Source: JABMQB01 sp963678235
GTDB taxonomy: Bacteria; Bacteroidota; Bacteroidia; Bacteroidales; Prolixibacteraceae
Reading direction: 5' to 3'
Assembly: GCA_963678235.1 (NCBI GenBank)
Contig: OY782766.1
Location: 3,286,001-3,350,000, forward strand
Length of the DNA: 64,000 nucleotides
Shown here: one piece after another, positions 40,713 to 51,200 of the stretch
Layout: every line of letters begins with the position of its first letter
Position numbering within the stretch: position 1 is the stretch's first letter
Position numbers and translations under genes: made by a program
The notes under the pieces: model-generated
The model's database searches: none
What the model was told of the DNA's origin: nothing
What the model saw: only the letters and a program-made list of their open reading frames with translations

Positions 40713-41498
40713 TTATTCCACCTCCTGCATTTGGCGGATTTGTTTCAATACCATTTTTTTAGGGGCAAAAGGAACCATTGCCATCATCAGTTTTTGTGCG
40801 AGCTTTAATCCGGTAACCACATCTAATTTACCTTTTATCATTCCATTGTATCCATCTTCGGCAACTTTACGTGCGCTGGTGGTTTTCCGGAACAATGGGG
40901 TTTTGTCCATTCCCGAAGTCCGTCCAAATTCAGACTCTGTTGCGCCGGGCATCAGGCAAGTAACCGTGATATTTGTACCGCTCAATTCTTCATAGAGGGC
41001 ATTGCTAAAGAAACTAACATAGGCTTTGGAGGCATAATAAACCGCCTGCAAGGGACCCGGAACGAAACTAGCGGTGGATGAAACATTTAAAATCCTTCCG
41101 CTGTTTCTTTTTACAAAATCCGGAAGAAACAAATGGGTCAGCTCTGTTAAAGCCTTGATATTTAAATTAATCATTGTATATTGCCTGCCCCAATTAAGTT
41201 CGTGGAATTTACCAAGCAAGCCAAATCCTGCATTATTGATCAGATAATCAACTTCTTGCTTTGTACTTTTGATTTCATCGTACACCTGTTTTGGTGCTTC
41301 AGGCAAACTTAAGTCTTTTGCAATTACCAATACGTTTCCCTGGTATTTATCTTCCAATTCAACTTTTAGTTGTTCCAACTTGTTTTTACTTCGTGCTACG
41401 ATGATTAAATCGCCGCCTTTTTCTACGTGGATTTTTGCCAGCTCATATCCTATTCCACTGGATGCTCCTGTAATTAATGCTGTTTTTTTGTTTTTCAT
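40713..41498 (-). CDS. Short-chain dehydrogenase/reductase
   Basis: The 261-residue protein has the classical SDR motifs: cofactor TALITGASSGIGYELAKIHV, DYLINNAGFGLLGKFHE (NNAG), serine in ILNVSSTASFVPGPLQAVYY and active-site YYASKAYVSFFSNALYEEL, and VTCLMPGATESEFG. The DltE-like subgroup of such SDRs acts on varied carbonyl substrates; the substrate here is unknown. It lies between a TetR regulator and the phosphoesterase on the same strand, and a probable TetR operator stands 13-28 bp before its start. Confidence 0.93.
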   Translation of the reverse strand: MKNKKTALITGASSGIGYELAKIHVEKGGDLIIVARSKNKLEQLKVELEDKYQGNVLVIAKDLSLPEAPKQVYDEIKSTKQEVDYLINNAGFGLLGKFHELNWGRQYTMINLNIKALTELTHLFLPDFVKRNSGRILNVSSTASFVPGPLQAVYYASKAYVSFFSNALYEELSGTNITVTCLMPGATESEFGRTSGMDKTPLFRKTTSARKVAEDGYNGMIKGKLDVVTGLKLAQKLMMAMVPFAPKKMVLKQIRQMQEVE

Positions 41499-41510
41499 GG
41501 TCTTTAATAT

Positions 41511-41526
41511 GTAAGTACTTACTTTC
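41511..41526. promoter_or_regulatory. Probable TetR operator upstream of the SDR gene
   Basis: GTAAGT-ACTT-ACTTTC resembles the palindrome GTGAGT-AATC-ACTTAC in front of the TetR gene (42074-42089). The shared half-site GTnAGT/ACTtAC pattern suggests both bind the same dimer. Confidence 0.5.
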
Positions 41527-41544
41527 TTATATGGTTAAAATTTT

Positions 41545-42066
41545 TTATAGATTGTATTTTCTCAAAAGGAATGTCATCATTTCATTTGCATTCAAACTTG
41601 ATCCTTTCAAAACGGAGGAACCAATCCCGTCGATGAACAGGATTATTAATTGTGCCTCTAACTCAGGTGATTCGTAGCCAAGTTTCCCAAAAGCATTGCT
41701 TAATGCCATTTTTAGAGGCTCCATTTTTTTATCGCCGTTTATTTCCAATTCCCATTTTAGCTTAAATTGTAGTTTCCAAAAATCATAATCCTGAACATCG
41801 ATCTTCCCGGTGAAAGTAATGGCTTTGCGGATCACTTCCTTTGGGTCGGTCTCTAATACTATATCGGCAAATAATATTTTTAAACGGTTTTCACCTTCTT
41901 CAAGAATTGCTTTTAATAATCCTTCTTTATTCCCAAAGTGCCTGAATATCAATCCCTCGGAAACGCCTGCAAGCTTGGCAACTTTACTGGTTGAAGTTGC
42001 GTGAAAACCTTCTTTTGCGAACAGTAATAAGGCCGCTTTTAATATTTGTTCTTGTTTCTCAGTCAT
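41545..42066 (-). CDS. TetR/AcrR family transcriptional regulator
   Basis: The 173-residue protein begins with the TetR DNA-binding domain: EQILKAALLLFAKEGFHATS followed by TSKVAKLAGVSEGLIFRHFG, the helix-turn-helix. The C-terminal ligand-binding part is variable and gives no clue to the inducer. It is upstream of the SDR and phosphoesterase genes on the same strand, and palindromes before its own start and before the SDR gene make autoregulation and control of the SDR likely. Confidence 0.93.
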   Translation of the reverse strand: MTEKQEQILKAALLLFAKEGFHATSTSKVAKLAGVSEGLIFRHFGNKEGLLKAILEEGENRLKILFADIVLETDPKEVIRKAITFTGKIDVQDYDFWKLQFKLKWELEINGDKKMEPLKMALSNAFGKLGYESPELEAQLIILFIDGIGSSVLKGSSLNANEMMTFLLRKYNL

Positions 42067-42073
42067 TTTAATT

Positions 42074-42089
42074 GTGAGTAATCACTTAC
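42074..42089. promoter_or_regulatory. Probable TetR operator upstream of the TetR gene
   Basis: GTGAGT-AATC-ACTTAC is a 16-bp near-perfect palindrome 8 bp before the start codon at 42066, in the usual place for autorepression. In the rest of the gap (42090-42403) I see only a possible GH95 -7 box TACCTTTA near 42370 (one mismatch) and no gene. Confidence 0.55.
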
Positions 42090-42403
42090 AAAAGTAATTA
42101 TTTTTTTTATTCTACCAAATATATTTAATGTTGGGGAGCATTTACACATCCCGAATATAGGTTAACCGGGAAAGAATATTCCTATTCATTTAGGATGAGG
42201 GCTGTTAGTTCGGGGGAGGATATCCGCGAATTGGCGCGCTTGAAAATAAAATAGTGCGCACTTTAATATAAAATGCCATGTGTTAGACCGCATGGTTTCT
42301 ATATGATCATAAATCTGAATTTCCTGGAATTATCAAAAAATAGTTGGTGGCAAAAGTGTTTAATAATGTACCTTTAGGGCTTTTAAAATTTTAATTATTT
42401 GTC

Positions 42404-44785
42404 ATGAAAATAGAATTCCTCACATTCTTAAGTTTTATTGCCCTGTTTTTTTCGGGATGCGCAAATACTGTTGAACCCTACGAAGGATATAAACTCTGGT
42501 ACGATGAACCTGCAGAAAAATGGGTGGAAGCATTGCCCGTTGGAAATGGTCGTTTGGGAGCAATGGTTTATGGTGGAACCGAAAACGAGTTGATCCAGGT
42601 AAATGAAGAAACGGTTTGGACAGGCCAGCCGCATGATTATTCGCACGAAGGAGCCTCGGAATACCTAGAAAAATTAAGGCAATTGGCCAGAGAAGGTAAA
42701 CTGGATGAAGCGCATCGTTTGGGAAATGAAAAATTTATGTCAATCCCACTTCGGCAGTTGTCTTATCAGTCTTTTGTTGAAATGAACCTGAAATTTCCGG
42801 GGCATAAAAATGCAACCAATTATAAGCGGAAACTTGTATTGGCGGATGCAATAACTTCAGTATCATACGAAGTGGATGGGACTACTTTTACAAGGGAAGT
42901 TTTCAGTTCTGCCCCCGACCAGGCTTTATTGGTTAAGATCTCTGCATCCGAAAAAGGGAAGTTAAATTTAGAAACATCCTTAAGTACACTTCATGCCAGA
43001 TTCACCAACATTGCTGAAGGCGATGGGATTGTATTGTCGGGTGCTGCCAACAATTATCCGAGGGGGCGAAATCACCTTGAAACACCTTATCCGGACAGTA
43101 AAATAAAATTTGAAGCACGATTAAAAGTACTTAAAAACGATGGACTTTTGGCTGCCAATGATACGTCACTTTTAATTAAAGAAGCATCGGAAGTAGTTTT
43201 TGCTTTGGTTGGGGCAACCAACTTTGTAAATTTTCAGGACATAAGCGCAGTGCCTTCCGAAAGGTGCATGGATGACCTGGCACAATTGGAAAACAAGTCG
43301 TACAACCAAATAAAACAAGCGCACATTAACGATTATCAATCCTTATATGGCAGGCTAAAAATTGATTTGGGTAAAACAGAACTATCCTCAAGAACAACCG
43401 ATGAAAGGCTTTATTCTTTTAACAAAGATGAAGATCCAAATTTGGTTGCATTGCTTTATCAATATGGAAGGTATTTATTAATTTCTTCTTCAAGAAATGG
43501 AACCCAACCCGCTAATTTGCAAGGAATTTGGAACAACCAGCTTGCACCTTCATGGGACAGCAAATACACTTTGAATATTAATGCCGAGATGAACTATTGG
43601 CCCGCTGAAATCGCAAATCTATCGGAATGTGCCGAGCCATTCTTTAAGATGGCAGAAGACTTGTCGGTTACGGGCGAAAAAGTTGCCAAAGTGCATTATG
43701 ATTTAGATGGATGGATTGTACATCACAATACGGATATATGGAGAGGTGCCGCACCAATCAACAATGCGAACCATGGTATTTGGATTGGAGGTGCTGCATG
43801 GCTTTGTCAGCATTTGTGGTGGCATTATCAGTTTAATGGCGATACGGAATTTCTGAAAAACAAAGCTTATCCTTTGATGAAGAAAGCAGCAATATTTTAT
43901 TCCGGGTATTTAACAGTTGATCCAAACCACCCGGAATGGTTGATTAGCGGTCCAAGTAACAGCCCTGAACATGGCGGTTTGGTTATGGGACCCACTATGG
44001 ATCATCAGATTATCCGTAATTTATTTGCCAATACGATGGAAGCTGCAAAAATTCTTAACGTTGATAATGAGCTTGTAAGCGAATTGGATGAAAAACGGGC
44101 AAAAATAGCACCTAACCAAATTGGTCAATATGGACAGCTGATGGAATGGATGGAAGATGTTGATAATCCAAAGGATGACCACAGGCATGTATCCCATATG
44201 TGGGGACTGCATCCCGGAACAGAAATCCACCCCACTACGACTCCAGAACTGGCTGAAGCATGCAAAGTAAGCTTAAACCAAAGGGGCGATGGAGGAACAG
44301 GATGGGCGCGCGCTTGGAAAATAAACCTGTGGGCGCGACTTTTGGATGGTGACCATTCCTTTTTATTACTGAAAAACCTGATGGTGCCGTCTGGTGTGAA
44401 GCAGGATGGACAAAGATATGACGGAGGTTTGTATGCGAACCTGTTTGACGCACATCCACCTTTCCAGATTGACGGAAATTTTGGGGCGACTTCAGGCATT
44501 ACTGAGATGCTTTTACAGTCGCATTTGAAAGATGAAAACGGGAATTATATCCTTGACATTTTACCGGCACTACCAACTGCATTGGCATCTGGAACCATTG
44601 AAGGGGTTTGTGCACGTGGAGGTTTTGAGTTAAAAATTGTTTGGACCGATGGCAAACTTGAGAATTTGGAGATTCTTTCAAAACATGGAAATTCCTGTAG
44701 TATCCGGTACAATGGTACAATACTGCCAGTTGACACTAAAATAGGAGAAGTTCATAAATTTGATGGGGAGCTAAAAACATTTTAA
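42404..44785 (+). CDS. Glycoside hydrolase family 95 (alpha-L-fucosidase-type), lipoprotein
   Basis: The 793-residue protein has a lipoprotein signal (FIALFFSGC), then the GH95 N-terminal domain YKLWYDEPAEKWVEALPVGN with GRLGAMVYGG, the helical-barrel motifs SRNGTQPANLQGIWN, YTLNINAEMNYWPAEIANLS, HHNTDIWRGAAP and PTMDHQIIRNLFANTM, and RHVSHMWGLHPGTEI and NFGATSGITEMLLQS near the end. The family removes alpha-L-fucose or alpha-L-galactose from plant, algal or host glycans by inversion. No SusCD genes or other glycosidases neighbour it, so it is a solitary gene. Confidence 0.95.
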   Translation: MKIEFLTFLSFIALFFSGCANTVEPYEGYKLWYDEPAEKWVEALPVGNGRLGAMVYGGTENELIQVNEETVWTGQPHDYSHEGASEYLEKLRQLAREGKLDEAHRLGNEKFMSIPLRQLSYQSFVEMNLKFPGHKNATNYKRKLVLADAITSVSYEVDGTTFTREVFSSAPDQALLVKISASEKGKLNLETSLSTLHARFTNIAEGDGIVLSGAANNYPRGRNHLETPYPDSKIKFEARLKVLKNDGLLAANDTSLLIKEASEVVFALVGATNFVNFQDISAVPSERCMDDLAQLENKSYNQIKQAHINDYQSLYGRLKIDLGKTELSSRTTDERLYSFNKDEDPNLVALLYQYGRYLLISSSRNGTQPANLQGIWNNQLAPSWDSKYTLNINAEMNYWPAEIANLSECAEPFFKMAEDLSVTGEKVAKVHYDLDGWIVHHNTDIWRGAAPINNANHGIWIGGAAWLCQHLWWHYQFNGDTEFLKNKAYPLMKKAAIFYSGYLTVDPNHPEWLISGPSNSPEHGGLVMGPTMDHQIIRNLFANTMEAAKILNVDNELVSELDEKRAKIAPNQIGQYGQLMEWMEDVDNPKDDHRHVSHMWGLHPGTEIHPTTTPELAEACKVSLNQRGDGGTGWARAWKINLWARLLDGDHSFLLLKNLMVPSGVKQDGQRYDGGLYANLFDAHPPFQIDGNFGATSGITEMLLQSHLKDENGNYILDILPALPTALASGTIEGVCARGGFELKIVWTDGKLENLEILSKHGNSCSIRYNGTILPVDTKIGEVHKFDGELKTF

Positions 44786-44794
44786 ACGTAATGA

Positions 44795-44822
44795 AGCCGT
44801 TCTGAAAAGAGCGGCTTTTTTT
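44795..44822 (+). terminator. Terminator of the GH95 gene
   Basis: AGCCGTTCT (44795-44803) and AGAGCGGCT (44808-44816), nine pairs with one G-U and a GAAA loop, are followed by a T-run into 44822. It stands between convergent genes. Confidence 0.85.
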
Positions 44823-47229
44823 AGCTATATAATTCCGGGAATTTTTTCACATCAGTTTCCCTCATCATAGTATAAAGCTCTTCGAAAATAATTTCGACAT
44901 TCGGTTTCGAAAAATACTCCCCGTCAATTCCGTAAGCAGGTCGGTGTTCCTTTGCCGATATGGTTTTTGGCGCTGTGTCAAGGTAATTAAAAGCTCCCTG
45001 TTCTTCCATTACTTTTTGCAACATAAAAGCAGTTCCACCCCCGGGTACATCTTCATCAAGGAATGCAATTTTATTGGTTTTTTTAACCGATTCAAGTATT
45101 CGGTGCCCAACATCAAATGGCATGAGGGTTTGCACATCAATGACTTCTACCGAAATTCCTTTCTTCAAAAGCAAATCAGCGGTTTTAAGGGCATGGTTTA
45201 CATTCCACCCATAAGTCACCAAGGTGATGTCCGATCCTTCTTTTAAAACTTCTGGAATACCCAAAGGGATTTTAAAATTGCCATAATTTTCAATATCCTT
45301 TTCTTTTTGGTTGTAACCCTTTAAAGGTTCAATAACCAGGGCAGGATCGTTTGCTTCTAGCAAAGTATTGTACATTCCGGCTGCCTGTGTCATATTTCTC
45401 GGGACACATAGGTACATTCCCCTTAGTGAGCCAAGCAACAATTGCATGGGAGAACCTGCGTGCCATATTCCCTGCAATTGATGACCGCGGGTTCGAACAA
45501 TCACCGGGGCGGCCTGTTTTCCCATGGTCCGATACTGCAAACTTGCAAGGTCATCACTCAGGGTTGATTGGGCATAAATCAAATAATCGAGGTACTGGAT
45601 TTCTGCAATGGGCCGAAACCCCCTCATTGCCAAACCTATTCCCTGTCCGATAATTGTTGCTTCCCGAATTCCGGTATCCGACACCCTTTCGGCACCAAAT
45701 GCCTGTTGCATGCCTTTCATTCCCTGATTCACACCACCAAGCTTCCCGGTGTCTTCTCCAAAAGTTACCAGGTTGGGGTATTTTTTAAACAATTCAAGGA
45801 AATTTTTATTCAGGATATCCGAGCCATTTATTTCATCTTCTTTCTCAACAGGTGGATCAAAATTAACTTTAAGCGCTGAATCAGGTCCGCTCCTGTAGAG
45901 TTGTTGATTATAAAATCCGGCACTTTTGGTTTCAAATGCACGTATCCATTTAAGCAATTCTTTTCTTTCGTTTTTAGAAAAAATATCCTCTTGAAGGTCA
46001 AAAGCAAGTCTTTTTGCAAAACTCAGCAATGAGCGCCTGGTTGGAAATGTTTTTTGTTCCAGCTTTTGTAGTGTTTCTAAGGATTCTTTTTTACTGGTTC
46101 CCTTCAACTGAGAAAGTATGTTTTTTAGATCCTTTGTTTCTGCAACATAACTTCCCGAATAATGTTCCCAGGCATTGTCCCTGGCATTTCTGGCCCTTTT
46201 TTTGGCTTGTTTTTCAATTTCCGACAACATGTCTATGTCGGCATAGCCATTTTCTAAAATCCAGGATTTGAATTGAACAATCCCATCGTATTCTTTTTCC
46301 CAATCGAGCCTAGCTTTGCTTTTATATCGTTCATGCGAACCGGAGGTGGAGTGCCCTAGTGGTTGTGTAACTTCTTTAATATGAAACAGAACGGGGGTAT
46401 GGTTTTTTCTGCAGTTGGTAATACCTTCCAAAAAGGTCTTAACCAAATGTGGGTAATCCCAACCTTTGCTGGTCAATATTTCAATGCCGTTGCCCGATTT
46501 TGTTTTCTTAAACCCTTTCAGAGCCTCTGAAATACTCGATTTTGTGGTTTGCAGTTCAATTGGAACGCTAATCCCAAAACCATCATCATACACAGCAATT
46601 GCCAATGGAACCTGCATAACCCCGGCTGCATTAATGGTTTCAAAAAACAAACCTTCCGATGTGCTGGCATCCCCTATGGAGCCAAAGGCTACCTCATTAC
46701 CTGTAACATTGTTATTCAGTGCCTTTTTAAGTTCCGGTTGTTTTCGCACTATTTTTGAGGCTTGTGCAAGACCAAGGAGCCTGGGCATTTGACCACCCGT
46801 GGAAGAAATATCGGACGCAGAATTGTACCTGTCGGCTAAATTTTTCATTTCACCATTCTCATCAATGTTTGGTGTACTAAAGTGGTTATTAAAATTCCTT
46901 CCTCCTGTCGAGGGGTTGTAATCAGCATCCGTATCGCCATAAATCATCGCAAAAAATTCTTCAGGTGAAAGCAGCCCAAGGGCGAGCATAAACGTTTGGT
47001 CACGATAGTATCCCGAACGCCAGTCTCCTTTTCTGAAAGCTTTGGCATAAGCAACCTGGGCAAGTTCTTTGCCATCGCCAAATATTCCAAAATGTGCCCT
47101 TCCGTTATGCACCTCGCGCCTTCCGAGCAAACTTAAATGCCTGCTAAGGTTAACCAGATAGTAATCGTTAAGGATGTCTTTTATCTCTATATTTTTTTCT
47201 ATTGATACGTCTGTTTTCTCTATATACAT
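44821..47229 (-). CDS. 2-oxoacid dehydrogenase E1 component, fused alpha and beta subunits
   Basis: The 802-residue protein fuses an alpha-type half, with thiamine-diphosphate site GSIGDASTSEGLFFETINAA and AIAVYDDGFGISVP, to a transketolase-type beta half with VTFGEDTGKLGGVNQGMKGM, REATIIGQGIGLAMRGFRPI, IEPLKGYNQKE, and VEVIDVQTLMPFDV with FLDEDVPGGGTAFML. This is the branched-chain/pyruvate type E1, which decarboxylates 2-oxoacids and acylates the E2 lipoyl domain. Fusion of both halves is common in Bacteroidota. No E2 or E3 gene is nearby, so the substrate (2-oxoisovalerate type most likely) is not settled. Confidence 0.93.
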   Translation of the reverse strand: MYIEKTDVSIEKNIEIKDILNDYYLVNLSRHLSLLGRREVHNGRAHFGIFGDGKELAQVAYAKAFRKGDWRSGYYRDQTFMLALGLLSPEEFFAMIYGDTDADYNPSTGGRNFNNHFSTPNIDENGEMKNLADRYNSASDISSTGGQMPRLLGLAQASKIVRKQPELKKALNNNVTGNEVAFGSIGDASTSEGLFFETINAAGVMQVPLAIAVYDDGFGISVPIELQTTKSSISEALKGFKKTKSGNGIEILTSKGWDYPHLVKTFLEGITNCRKNHTPVLFHIKEVTQPLGHSTSGSHERYKSKARLDWEKEYDGIVQFKSWILENGYADIDMLSEIEKQAKKRARNARDNAWEHYSGSYVAETKDLKNILSQLKGTSKKESLETLQKLEQKTFPTRRSLLSFAKRLAFDLQEDIFSKNERKELLKWIRAFETKSAGFYNQQLYRSGPDSALKVNFDPPVEKEDEINGSDILNKNFLELFKKYPNLVTFGEDTGKLGGVNQGMKGMQQAFGAERVSDTGIREATIIGQGIGLAMRGFRPIAEIQYLDYLIYAQSTLSDDLASLQYRTMGKQAAPVIVRTRGHQLQGIWHAGSPMQLLLGSLRGMYLCVPRNMTQAAGMYNTLLEANDPALVIEPLKGYNQKEKDIENYGNFKIPLGIPEVLKEGSDITLVTYGWNVNHALKTADLLLKKGISVEVIDVQTLMPFDVGHRILESVKKTNKIAFLDEDVPGGGTAFMLQKVMEEQGAFNYLDTAPKTISAKEHRPAYGIDGEYFSKPNVEIIFEELYTMMRETDVKKFPELYS

Positions 47230-47667
47230 TCCTAGATATTTAAGATTATCCCCTTTGTTTTTTTTGTTGGAACAATCGTGTCAATCTAACACCAATAACA
47301 GTTCTCTAATAGGATTGTTTAATGCTTTTGGAGATGTAAAATATCAAGCCTTGCAAACAAAGCTTGTCTTGTACTTTTAAACTTGACAGGTGATTTCAGA
47401 TTGTTATGTAAAAGCAAATTTCAATCAAGCTAAATTTTATTAATCGATATAAACTTTTAGGTAATTCAAAAAATAGTTTTTAGGGACATTTGTCCAATAT
47501 TGGGAACAAAATATTTATTAGCTACAGTGTTATTTTGTAATCCAAAAATGTGGAATGGTCAGTATTTACAATGTTTTCAGTGCTATTTGAATTGAATGTA
47601 TTAGATTCTGGCTGGATAATTGGTATGTCAAATAGGTACGCATAACAAATCCTTAAAATCCCGTGAA
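47230..47667. other. Gene-free AT-rich divergent region with small palindromes
   Basis: The stretch separates the E1 gene from a small membrane protein gene. It contains GGACA-TT-TGTCC (47484-47495) overlapping CCAATATTGG (47494-47503). No consensus promoter, RNA or gene was found. Confidence 0.4.
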
Positions 47668-48078
47668 ATGACTAAGTCAGCTCAAAACAAAATGCTATTA
47701 CAGCTTAACGATGCCAGTCTTCTTAGAGAAAAGTGTGAAGACCAGGAAAACAAGACCAAACGGTTAATGAATATAATGGCGATAATATTAATACTTTCGA
47801 TTGTAATATTTATTGGCTCACATTTATTTATTGATTCATCTCTTGCAGAGAAATACAATTTACATATGCTAAGTGAATTAGCTATGGTTTCACCATATGT
47901 TGCCTTGGTTATTGGAGTTAATTCCTTGTTTTGGCTTATAAAATATTTCTTTAAAATGATTAACCTCGAACCAGAAACATATAAGGCCCGTAAATTTGAA
48001 GCTTTGCTTATCGAAAAGGTATACAAAATATTAGCTATAAATTCTAATGGCGATTATAATTTTAAACTTGTTGAATAA
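47668..48078 (+). CDS. Small membrane protein of unknown function
   Basis: From the ATG at 47668 the protein has 136 residues: a charged, probably coiled-coil N-terminus (LREKCEDQENKTKRLM), a first transmembrane helix (IMAIILILSIVIFIGSHLFI), a loop, a second helix (MVSPYVALVIGVNSLFWLIK) and a cytoplasmic tail ending in NGDYNFKLVE. A TTG or ATG further upstream is possible but adds nothing recognisable. No family is recognised. It is followed at 218 bp by a hybrid histidine kinase; a connection is not shown. Confidence 0.6.
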   Translation: MTKSAQNKMLLQLNDASLLREKCEDQENKTKRLMNIMAIILILSIVIFIGSHLFIDSSLAEKYNLHMLSELAMVSPYVALVIGVNSLFWLIKYFFKMINLEPETYKARKFEALLIEKVYKILAINSNGDYNFKLVE

Positions 48079-48296
48079 AATGCAGCCATTGAAGCCTGTT
48101 TTGTAAGGTTTTAAAACGAAATTTTAGGTTCCGGCTTATTAGTGGAGCTTAACGAAAAACATATGCTTGCATTTGTAAATCTTGTTTCTTGGAACCCGGA
48201 CGGTTAAGCTTCGCGTAGTATCTTTATTTGTCCTTGACAATAATATTTCATAAATTTAATAGGGACTTCCTATATAAATTATCTAAAATATGTTGA

Positions 48297-51200
48297 ATGA
48301 AAAATCGGGACAACATAGATCACAGTCTACTCTTACAAGAAATAAAGATACTTAAAGGTAGGGAAGAAAAGTACAGGACCATTTTTGAAAATATGATTAA
48401 TGGTGCTGCACTTCATAAAATTGTAACCGATGAATCAGGGAAGGCAATTGATTATATTTTTTTAGAAGTAAACCACGCTTTTGAATTGTTAACCGGATTA
48501 AAGGCGGATGATATTCTTGGGAAGAAGGTAACAGAAGTAATACCAGGTATTGAAAAGGATTCGGTTAACTGGATACAAAAATATGGTAAGGTTGCAATTA
48601 ACGGGGAGAATATCCGCTTTGAAAATTATTCCGAGTCCCTTGATAGGTGGTACTCAATAAATGCATATTGCCCAAGTGCAGGAAGTTTTGTAACCATATT
48701 TGAAGATATCACCCAACAAAAGAAACATTCCGAAGTTTTTGACAGCACAAAGTCCTTTTACGAATCGATTCTTGAGAATGTTCAGGATGGTATTTGGGTA
48801 AGCAATAGCAAGGATGTTATCTTTTATGTAAATGATGGGATGGAAAAGATTGCAGGGGTACCAAAGGAATTAATTATTGGCAATAATGTGTTGACTGACT
48901 TCCCGAAAGAAACCACAGAAAAGTTCAATAGCTTTTACATGGAAGCAAAAACCAAGCTTGAACCAGTTTGGTATGAAACTATAGTTAGAACGCCTGCGGG
49001 CAAAGATACCTGGCAAAATGGTTGGTTGATACCCAAAATTAAAAACAATAAATACGATGGTATAATTTGCACTATTCGCGATATAACCGATATAAAACAA
49101 TCACGATTACTAATAGAGGAAAACGAAAAAAAATACAGGTCGTTATTTGAAAACATCCAGGAAGGTGTTGCTTTGCACGAAATGATATTTGATAAAAAAG
49201 GTAAAGCAATCGATTTTACTTGGCTGGATGCGAACCCAACTTATGAGAAGCTTACCAATTTAAAAAAAGAGGACATTGTTGGAACGAGAGGATTGGAAAT
49301 TATCCCTAAATTAGAAAAAAGGTGGCTAGAGGAATATGAAGAGGTTGTTAAAAGTGGAGAGTCAAAAATTATCGTAGATCATTCCAATTATCTGGACAAA
49401 TATTGGGAAGTTAAGGCATTTCGTACAGCACCATCCCATTTTGCGGTTGCCATGACCGATATTACAGAAAAAATTAAGTCTGAAATTAATTTAAAAATTA
49501 GTGAAGAAAAATTCAGGAGCATCTACCATAATTCTCCCGATATGTATGCTTCTGTTTCTCCTAACGGTGCAAAAATCCTTGAATGCAATAAAACATTATT
49601 GGAACAGACCGGATATTCTTCCGAAGAACTAATTGGTGCCCCAATTTATAAGATATACCACGAAGATTGCCTTGAAGATGTACATAAAACATTTAGGGAG
49701 TTTGTTCAAAAAGGCAAAATAATAAATAAAGAGTTGATCCTAAAAACAAAAAGCGGCAATAAAATTTATGTAAGCCTAAACGTTAGTTCCACAAAAGATG
49801 CCCATGGAAATATTCTACATTCCGTTTCGTCACTTCGCGATATAAGTGAGAGAATCCGTATCCGGAAACAATTTATTCAGGAAAAAGAAAAAAACCAAAA
49901 ATACCTTGATATTGCAGGTGTAATGCTATTGGGATTGGATTCGAACGGTATTGTTCTGTTAATAAATAAAAAGGGCTGCGAAGTTTTGGGGTATGAAGAA
50001 AACGAAGTCCTCAATAAAAACTGGTTTGAAAATTTTGTTCCAAAGAGGCAAATTAGAGAAATAAAAGGAATTGCTAAAAATTTATTTGCCGGGAACGTTG
50101 ATGCTGTGGAATTTGTGGAAAAAGAGATTGTAACGAAATCAGGTAAAGAAAAGTTAATAGCATGGCATAATTCTTTATTAAAAGATGAAAATGGTGAAGT
50201 AATTGGGACTTTAAGTTCGGGGGAGGATATCACAGAAAAGAAGAAGGCAGAATTAAGCTTAATCGAAAAGGAAGAAAGGTTCAGGAAATTAATCGAGCAT
50301 TTACCAATTGGAATTGCAGTGTATAAGCCATCAAAAGGAGGAGAGGATTTTGAATTTATCGATTTTAACAAGGCAGCTGAAATCATCACAAATGCTACCA
50401 GAAACGAGGTTCTTGGGAAAACATTATCTGAAATGTTCCCAAATATGGTACATACCGATTTGTTCAAAGCACTAAAAGAGGTGAATGATACGGAAGATTC
50501 TATATATGTCCCCCCATTTTATTACCAGGACAAAATAAGGAAAGGATGGAGGGAAAACAGTGTTTATAAATTACAGAGTGGTGAGCTAGTTGCCATATTT
50601 AGGGATGTGACTGATCTTAAAACCGCAGAAAAAAAATTAAAAGACCGGAATAAAAAACTGAAAGTTGCAAAACAAAAAGCTGAAGAAAGCGACAGGTTAA
50701 AATCGGCATTTTTGGCAAATATGAGCCACGAAATCAGGACACCAATGAATGGAATCCTTGGTTTTACCGACCTGTTAAAAGAACCCGGACTTACGGGCGA
50801 AAAACAACAATCTTATGTCGATATTATACAGAAAAGCGGAAACAGGATGCTTAATACCGTGAACGATATTATTGAAATCTCAAAAATAGAAACCGGGCAG
50901 GTTAGCATGGTGTTAGAAGATTACGATTTGAACGGGCAACTTAATTATCATAGGTATTTTTTCCATCTTGAGGCCGAAAAGAAGGGGATTAAATTGTTGC
51001 TCGAAAATAAAATTAAAGCGGATGAGGCTTATATTAAAGCCGATAAAATGAAAATCGATTCCATATTAAGCAACCTGATTAAAAATGCCATAAAATATTC
51101 TGATAGCGGCACGATCCTACTATCTTGTAAAAAGAAGAAAGGCAGTATATTGTTTTCGGTAAAAGATCAGGGGATTGGAATACCAAAAAGCAAGCAAGAG

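Noticed and set aside
42207..42224. An 18-bp word AGTTCGGGGGAGGATATC shared with the hybrid kinase gene at 50214-50231
   Set aside because: In both places it can encode SSGEDI, so a PAS remnant is imaginable, but the surrounding sequence shows no further similarity and one chance match is possible.
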